A stretch of 64,000 bases of DNA from Fibrobacter sp. UWB2 (GTDB lineage: Bacteria; Fibrobacterota; Fibrobacteria; Fibrobacterales; Fibrobacteraceae): NCBI RefSeq assembly GCF_002210425.1, contig NZ_MWQK01000001.1:124001-188000 (forward strand). The letters are read 5' to 3'. The notes below the pieces were generated by a model. That model was given only the letters and a program-made list of their open reading frames with translations, did not search any database and was not told the DNA's origin. This document shows positions 60,054-64,000 of this stretch, one piece after another (the stretch's first letter is position 1; each line of letters opens with the position of its first letter). A program made the translations under genes and the position numbers.

Positions 60054-61787
60054 TTATTTCTCGTTGTTTGCGGTCGTTTCGCTTGCTGCGTTTTCCGCAT
60101 TCGCTTCGTCCGGCGCAGTCACATTCTCAGCCGTATCCTTGTCGCGGATGGTTGCGCGTCGAATCTTTCCGCTAATCGTCTTCGGCAGTTCCGTCACAAA
60201 GTCAATAATGCGCGGGCTCTTGTAGCTTGCGGCAATGTTCTTTGCAAAGAGCTGGATTTCCTTTGCAAGTTCCTTGGAGGCTTCGTAGCCCTTCTGCAAA
60301 ACGACCGTTGCCTTGACCGCCTGACCGCGAGACTTGTCTTCGACGCCCGTGACAGCGACTTCCAAGACGGCGGGGTGCTTGTGCAGCACTTCTTCGACTT
60401 CGAAGGGGCTGATGCGGTAGCCAGAACTCTTGATCAAGTCATCGGTGCGGCCCACAAACCAGAAGAATCCGTCCTTGTCGCGGTAAGCCGTATCGCCGGT
60501 GTGGTACACGCCGCCTTCAAAGACTTTCTCGGTGCGTTCCGCATCGCGATAGTAACCGCCGAACATGCCAAAAGGCTTGCCTTGGTCAATCTTGATAATC
60601 AGTTCACCGACTTCTTCAGCCTCGCACGGCTTGCCTTCGGCATTGATGATTTCCATCTGGTAACCCGGAGAGGGCTTGCCGATAGAACCCGGATGCGGTT
60701 CACTAAAGCCAAAGTTACCCGTGGTAAGCGTAAGCTCGGTCTGTCCGTAGCCTTCCTGCATGCGGATGCCCGTCTGCTCGAAGAACCTGTTGTAAATGTC
60801 CAAGTTCAATGCTTCGCCAGCGGTCGTGCAGTATTGCAAGCTCGATAGGTCGTACTTGCTGAGGCCATGCTGCAAAATGTAGCGGTACACTGTCGGCGGT
60901 GCGCAGAATGTCGTCACCTTGTATTCCGCCATCTTCTCGAGGAGCTTGCCCGGGATGAACGTGGTCATGTCGTAAGTGAATACGGCGCTTCCAGCAATCC
61001 ACTGCCCGTAAATTTTGCCCCAGAGAGCCTTGGCCCAGCCTGTTTCGGCAACGGTCAAATGGCGACCTCCGTCCACAACGTGTTGCCAGTACTTGGCGGT
61101 TACAATGTGTCCGAGCGGGTAGGTGTACGTGTGTGCGACCATCTTCGGATTTGAGCTCGTGCCACTCGTGAAATAGACGATCATGATGTCGTCGTTATGC
61201 GTAGCTGCATCGCCAACGGGGCGTTCAAACGTCGATGGGAAAAGTTCATAGTCGTCGTAGAAGCTAATCCAGTTTTGGCGAGCGGTCTGACCAACGGTCA
61301 CGAGCTTTTCGACCGATTCGCACTTGGACTTTGCCTTGTCCACTTCCTTTTGCAAGGCGGGATCGTCATACGTTACGACCATCTTGATTTCGGCGGCGTT
61401 GAATCGGTATTCCAAATCCTCGGCGGCGAGCATGTTCGTTGCCGGGATGGCAATTGCGCCAATGCGGTGGAGCGCCAACAAGAAGAACCAGAATTCGTAG
61501 CGACGGCGCAAGATGAGCATCACGCGGTCGCCCTTCTGGATACCTTGTTCTACAAGGAAATTCGCCGTGCGCTGGGAGGCAAGCGACAAGTCCTTGAACG
61601 TGTAAATGTGGCTTTCGTCGTTATCGTCACACCACACGAGGGCTTCACGTTTCGGCTCCGTCTTGGCATATTCGTCAACAACGTCATAAGCGAAGTTAAA
61701 ATCGTTCGGAATCGTTATCTTGAAATTTTTATACAAGTCTTCATAAGACTTGTAATCAATTTTAGATAGAAACTTATTTAAAATCAT
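60054..61787 (-). CDS. acyl-CoA synthetase, AMP-forming (AcsM-like)
   Basis: 577 residues. Motifs: YFTSGTSSNPKMVAHT (P-loop), EGYGQTELT, HTGDTAYRDKDGFFWFVGRTDD and the C-terminal Lys in LPKTISGKIRR. It activates a carboxylic acid with ATP and CoA; the substrate (short/medium-chain acid or aryl acid) is not clear. A Glu/Ala-rich tail of about 25 residues ends the protein. AGGA lies 10 nt before the ATG. It is downstream of the DUF2334-like gene with an 18-nt gap, so probably co-transcribed. Confidence 0.88.
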   Translation of the reverse strand: MILNKFLSKIDYKSYEDLYKNFKITIPNDFNFAYDVVDEYAKTEPKREALVWCDDNDESHIYTFKDLSLASQRTANFLVEQGIQKGDRVMLILRRRYEFWFFLLALHRIGAIAIPATNMLAAEDLEYRFNAAEIKMVVTYDDPALQKEVDKAKSKCESVEKLVTVGQTARQNWISFYDDYELFPSTFERPVGDAATHNDDIMIVYFTSGTSSNPKMVAHTYTYPLGHIVTAKYWQHVVDGGRHLTVAETGWAKALWGKIYGQWIAGSAVFTYDMTTFIPGKLLEKMAEYKVTTFCAPPTVYRYILQHGLSKYDLSSLQYCTTAGEALNLDIYNRFFEQTGIRMQEGYGQTELTLTTGNFGFSEPHPGSIGKPSPGYQMEIINAEGKPCEAEEVGELIIKIDQGKPFGMFGGYYRDAERTEKVFEGGVYHTGDTAYRDKDGFFWFVGRTDDLIKSSGYRISPFEVEEVLHKHPAVLEVAVTGVEDKSRGQAVKATVVLQKGYEASKELAKEIQLFAKNIAASYKSPRIIDFVTELPKTISGKIRRATIRDKDTAENVTAPDEANAENAASETTANNEK

Positions 61788-61805
61788 CTGTGCGAAGTCC
61801 TGAAA

Positions 61806-62576
61806 TTACAAGTCCTTGTACATGATTTTTTCGCGCAAGGTCGAAATGTAGCGCACCATGTTCAAAATGCGTTTCTCGCCAATCGTTCTGAAGTCTTTAT
61901 CGTGGAACACCAGGCGGTGGACTCCACCCGGCAAGAGCATACGAAGGCAGGCGTAAGTCTGCGCGATACCGAGAATCGGGGTGGGCAAAATCGAGAAGCT
62001 AAGCGTTGCGGAATTCGTCTTCTTGATGTTGCCTTTGACCTTTTGGTAAATGCCGTGGAAATCTTCGTAGTAGTCGAAAATTTCGAGAGCCTGTTCCTTG
62101 AGGTACTTGTTGCCAAACCAAATCGGCGGGATAAAGCCGGAGGGCTTGCCGTTGCCGTGAGCCTTCCACAGCGCGAGGCTGCGCTTGAGAAGAGCCTGCG
62201 TGAAGCGTTCGTCAATACCTGCAAATTCGGCTTCGTTGTTCGAAACGAGGAGCGCGAGCTTGCCTGCAATGCTACGGTTCAGCGAAAGGTCTGCGCGGTG
62301 GCGTGCACCGTGGAGCATAATTTCGTAGCCTTCCTTGACAAACTTGTCGAGTTCTTCGCGGAACTGTTCGGCTTCGGATTCCGGGGCTGCACCAAAAGCG
62401 GGGATGACTGCAATGCTGATGGGGGAGCCTGCCGCTTCTGCAAGCTTTCTAATCTGGACGGATGCCTTCTTGAAGTTGTTCACGCTAAAGCTGTGGTAGC
62501 AAAGGATGAACTTCTTCTTCTTTTGGAAGGTCGCTTCGGCCGCTTGGATGTCGGCGATATCTTTATTCTGTTCCAT
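61806..62576 (-). CDS. DUF2334/polysaccharide deacetylase-like protein
   Basis: 256 residues. FILCYHSFSVNNFKKASVQ near the N-terminus, IAVIPAFGAAPESEAEQF and EGYEIMLHGARHR are DUF2334-type signatures of a deacetylase-like TIM-barrel. It has no signal peptide, so it is predicted cytosolic, and the catalytic Asp pair is not obvious. Activity unknown. It lies in a minus-strand unit with a small membrane protein and fabF upstream and the acyl-CoA synthetase downstream. Confidence 0.75.
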   Translation of the reverse strand: MEQNKDIADIQAAEATFQKKKKFILCYHSFSVNNFKKASVQIRKLAEAAGSPISIAVIPAFGAAPESEAEQFREELDKFVKEGYEIMLHGARHRADLSLNRSIAGKLALLVSNNEAEFAGIDERFTQALLKRSLALWKAHGNGKPSGFIPPIWFGNKYLKEQALEIFDYYEDFHGIYQKVKGNIKKTNSATLSFSILPTPILGIAQTYACLRMLLPGGVHRLVFHDKDFRTIGEKRILNMVRYISTLREKIMYKDL

Positions 62577-62579
62577 AAG

Positions 62580-62711
62580 CTACTCTTGTTCTTTAGATTT
62601 TGTGGAAACTTCTTCTTCCAACTTCTGCGAAATGAAGAGGTGGTAGAAAAAGAACAATACTGCGCTGCAGATAGTTGCTTTAACCCAGGATTTAAAAAGC
62701 CAATCAGACAT
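62580..62711 (-). CDS. small single-helix membrane protein, 43 aa
   Basis: MSDWLFKSWVKATICSAVLF then FFYHLFISQKLEEEVSTKSKEQE. One membrane helix (about 8-28) and a charged tail. AAAGGAG precedes the ATG at 5 nt. It starts 13 nt after the fabF stop and ends 3 nt before the next gene, so it is co-transcribed. Unknown function. Confidence 0.65.
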   Translation of the reverse strand: MSDWLFKSWVKATICSAVLFFFYHLFISQKLEEEVSTKSKEQE

Positions 62712-62724
62712 AGCGGCTCCTTTG

Positions 62725-63978
62725 TTAATCTTTAAACTTTTTGATGACGACGATACCGTTGTGACCGCCAAAGCCAAGCGAGGCAGACACTGCAACATCG
62801 ATGTTCCCTTCAACGCCCTTGTGCGGAACGTAGTCGAGATCGCATTCTGCGTCCGGGTTGTCGAGGTTGATGGTGGCGGGGTAGAACGAATCGCGGATGG
62901 CAAGCGTGCTAATCATCGCTTCGATAACGCCTGCTGCACCGACGCAGTGGCCGGTCATGCTCTTGGTGCTAGAGACTTTGATCTTGTAGGCGTGTTCGCC
63001 GAGAGCAATTTTCAGCATCTGCGTTTCGGTGAGGTCGTTCAGGTGCGTCGAGGTGCCATGGGCGTTGTAGTAGTCCACATCCGTCGGGGCGATGCCCGCA
63101 TCCTTCATAGCCTTGATCATTGCCTTGGCGCAAGTTTCTCCACCCGGGCGCGGGCTTGTAATGTGGTAAGCATCGGCAGAAGAACCGTAACCGGCGACTT
63201 CGGCGTAAATCTTTGCACCGCGGGCCTTGGCGTGTTCGAGTTCTTCGAGCACGAGGATGGCTCCGGCTTCACCCATGACAAAACCGCTGCGGTCCTTGTC
63301 GAACGGGCGGGAAGCCTTTTCCGGGGCGTCGTTGAACTTGTCGGTGAGGGCGTGCATGCCCGCAAAGCTCTTGATGGAGTAGTCCGTGATGGCGCTTTCG
63401 GAACCGCCGGCGAGGCAGACGTCAAGCCTGCCCGAGCGGACGGCGTCAAGGGCAACGCCGATGGCGTCCGTGCCGGAGGCACAGGCGGTGCAGACTGTCC
63501 AGGCAGAGCCTGTGATGCCAAGAGCGATGGATACGTTGGCGCATGCTTCGTTTGCAATCAGTTCGGGCATAGCGAGTGGCGAGACGCGGCGGCGGCCACC
63601 TTCGAGGTACTTGCAGTAAGTTTCTTCAACAACGTCCATGCCGGCAAGGCCGTTACCAGCGACAATACCAGTCGTGTCGGCGGCGATTTCTTCCTTCGTT
63701 AAGCTTGCGTCCTTGACCGCTTCGTTAGCGGCGGCGACGAGAAACTGCGTGAAGCGGGCCATGCGGCGGGCTTCCTTCGGGTCGATGCCATGTTCTTCGG
63801 GCTTAAAATCTTTGACTTCTGCCGCAATTTTCACCGGGCAGTTCGTAGCATCGAACAAAGTGATCGGGCCGATGCCACACTTGCCTGCCTTGATGGCGTT
63901 CCAAAGCTCGGGGGCGGACTTGCCTACGGGGGTCACCGCACCCATACCAGTAATAACAACTCTTCTTCTATTCATCAT
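62725..63978 (-). CDS. fabF: beta-ketoacyl-ACP synthase II
   Basis: 417 residues. Catalytic Cys in VCTACASGTDAIG, His in AHGTSTHLND and His in KSMTGHCVGAAG. N-terminal RRRVVITGMGAVTPVG is typical. It extends fatty-acyl chains on ACP. The start is one of two adjacent ATGs at 63978/63975; no ribosome site is visible, and TATCTTAG (one mismatch to TAnnTTTG) lies just upstream. Confidence 0.95.
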   Translation of the reverse strand: MMNRRRVVITGMGAVTPVGKSAPELWNAIKAGKCGIGPITLFDATNCPVKIAAEVKDFKPEEHGIDPKEARRMARFTQFLVAAANEAVKDASLTKEEIAADTTGIVAGNGLAGMDVVEETYCKYLEGGRRRVSPLAMPELIANEACANVSIALGITGSAWTVCTACASGTDAIGVALDAVRSGRLDVCLAGGSESAITDYSIKSFAGMHALTDKFNDAPEKASRPFDKDRSGFVMGEAGAILVLEELEHAKARGAKIYAEVAGYGSSADAYHITSPRPGGETCAKAMIKAMKDAGIAPTDVDYYNAHGTSTHLNDLTETQMLKIALGEHAYKIKVSSTKSMTGHCVGAAGVIEAMISTLAIRDSFYPATINLDNPDAECDLDYVPHKGVEGNIDVAVSASLGFGGHNGIVVIKKFKD

Positions 63979-64000
63979 ATAGAACTAAGATAGTATTTTT

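Overview
This 64 kb window looks like chromosome of Fibrobacter (Fibrobacterota), probably F. succinogenes or a close relative. That is inference from gene content and style, not from a search. The pointers are Ser-rich linkers after lipoprotein signals, many outer-membrane barrels with short periplasmic tails, a family-6 acetyl-xylan-type esterase, an alternative siroheme-based heme route, and promoters that often read TAnnTTTG as in Bacteroidetes. No rRNA operon, CRISPR array, prophage or complete insertion sequence is visible; this is mostly housekeeping and cell-envelope chromosome.

Layout. 1-13.4 kb: the end of a parvulin-type PPIase, tRNA-Glu with a strong promoter and two terminators, two divergent envelope proteins (beta-barrel, OmpA-like), CvfB, a DUF5662 protein, an ADP-ribosylglycohydrolase, an ABC-F ATPase, three envelope proteins (a CAP lipoprotein, a barrel, a PCMD lipoprotein) and an amino-acid ABC transporter. 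13.4-20.2 kb, minus strand: tilS-ftsH-folP-cdaA-FGE-like, a tight operon that makes the lysidine enzyme, the membrane protease, dihydropteroate synthase and the c-di-AMP cyclase. 20.3-25 kb: a lipoprotein, an ArfA-like ribosome-rescue candidate with a terminator inside its reading frame, a NERD/zinc-finger protein, small membrane proteins, metK. 25-30.4 kb: Nif3-like protein, M23 peptidase, lamin-tail protein, two envelope proteins, and a tRNA-Asp/tRNA-Val/tRNA-Asp cluster with a duplicated 114-bp block. 30.4-39.9 kb: pgpH-phoH-lipoprotein, an aminopeptidase P and a three-domain MFS/acyltransferase/acyl-ACP ligase. 40-44.4 kb: secreted proteins (a HEXXH protein with a hexapeptide-like helix, a CE6 esterase, a MORN lipoprotein). 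44.5-48.8 kb: TrpB2, Tgt, DUF2156, YkgJ-like. 48.9-59.9 kb: a nearly complete heme cluster. 60-64 kb: acyl-CoA synthetase, DUF2334 protein, FabF.

How the genes work together. The cluster at 48.9-59.9 kb encodes the route from glutamyl-tRNA to uroporphyrinogen III (HemA, HemL, HemB, HemC, HemD), then to siroheme (CobA, SirC, CbiX) and on towards heme by the siroheme-dependent Ahb route (AhbA-AhbB fusion, AhbC). AhbD is not in the window. CdaA and PgpH, both present, make and degrade c-di-AMP.

Most notable signals: (1) short palindromic repeats, also found between genes, lie in frame inside tilS, cobA-hemD and cbiX-sirC without breaking them; (2) an ArfA-like ORF whose intrinsic terminator precedes its stop codon; (3) six genes with a TAnnTTTG promoter box ending only 4-6 nt before the start codon, which predicts leaderless mRNAs; (4) an amino-acid transporter whose solute-binding lobes are in reversed order ahead of the permease.
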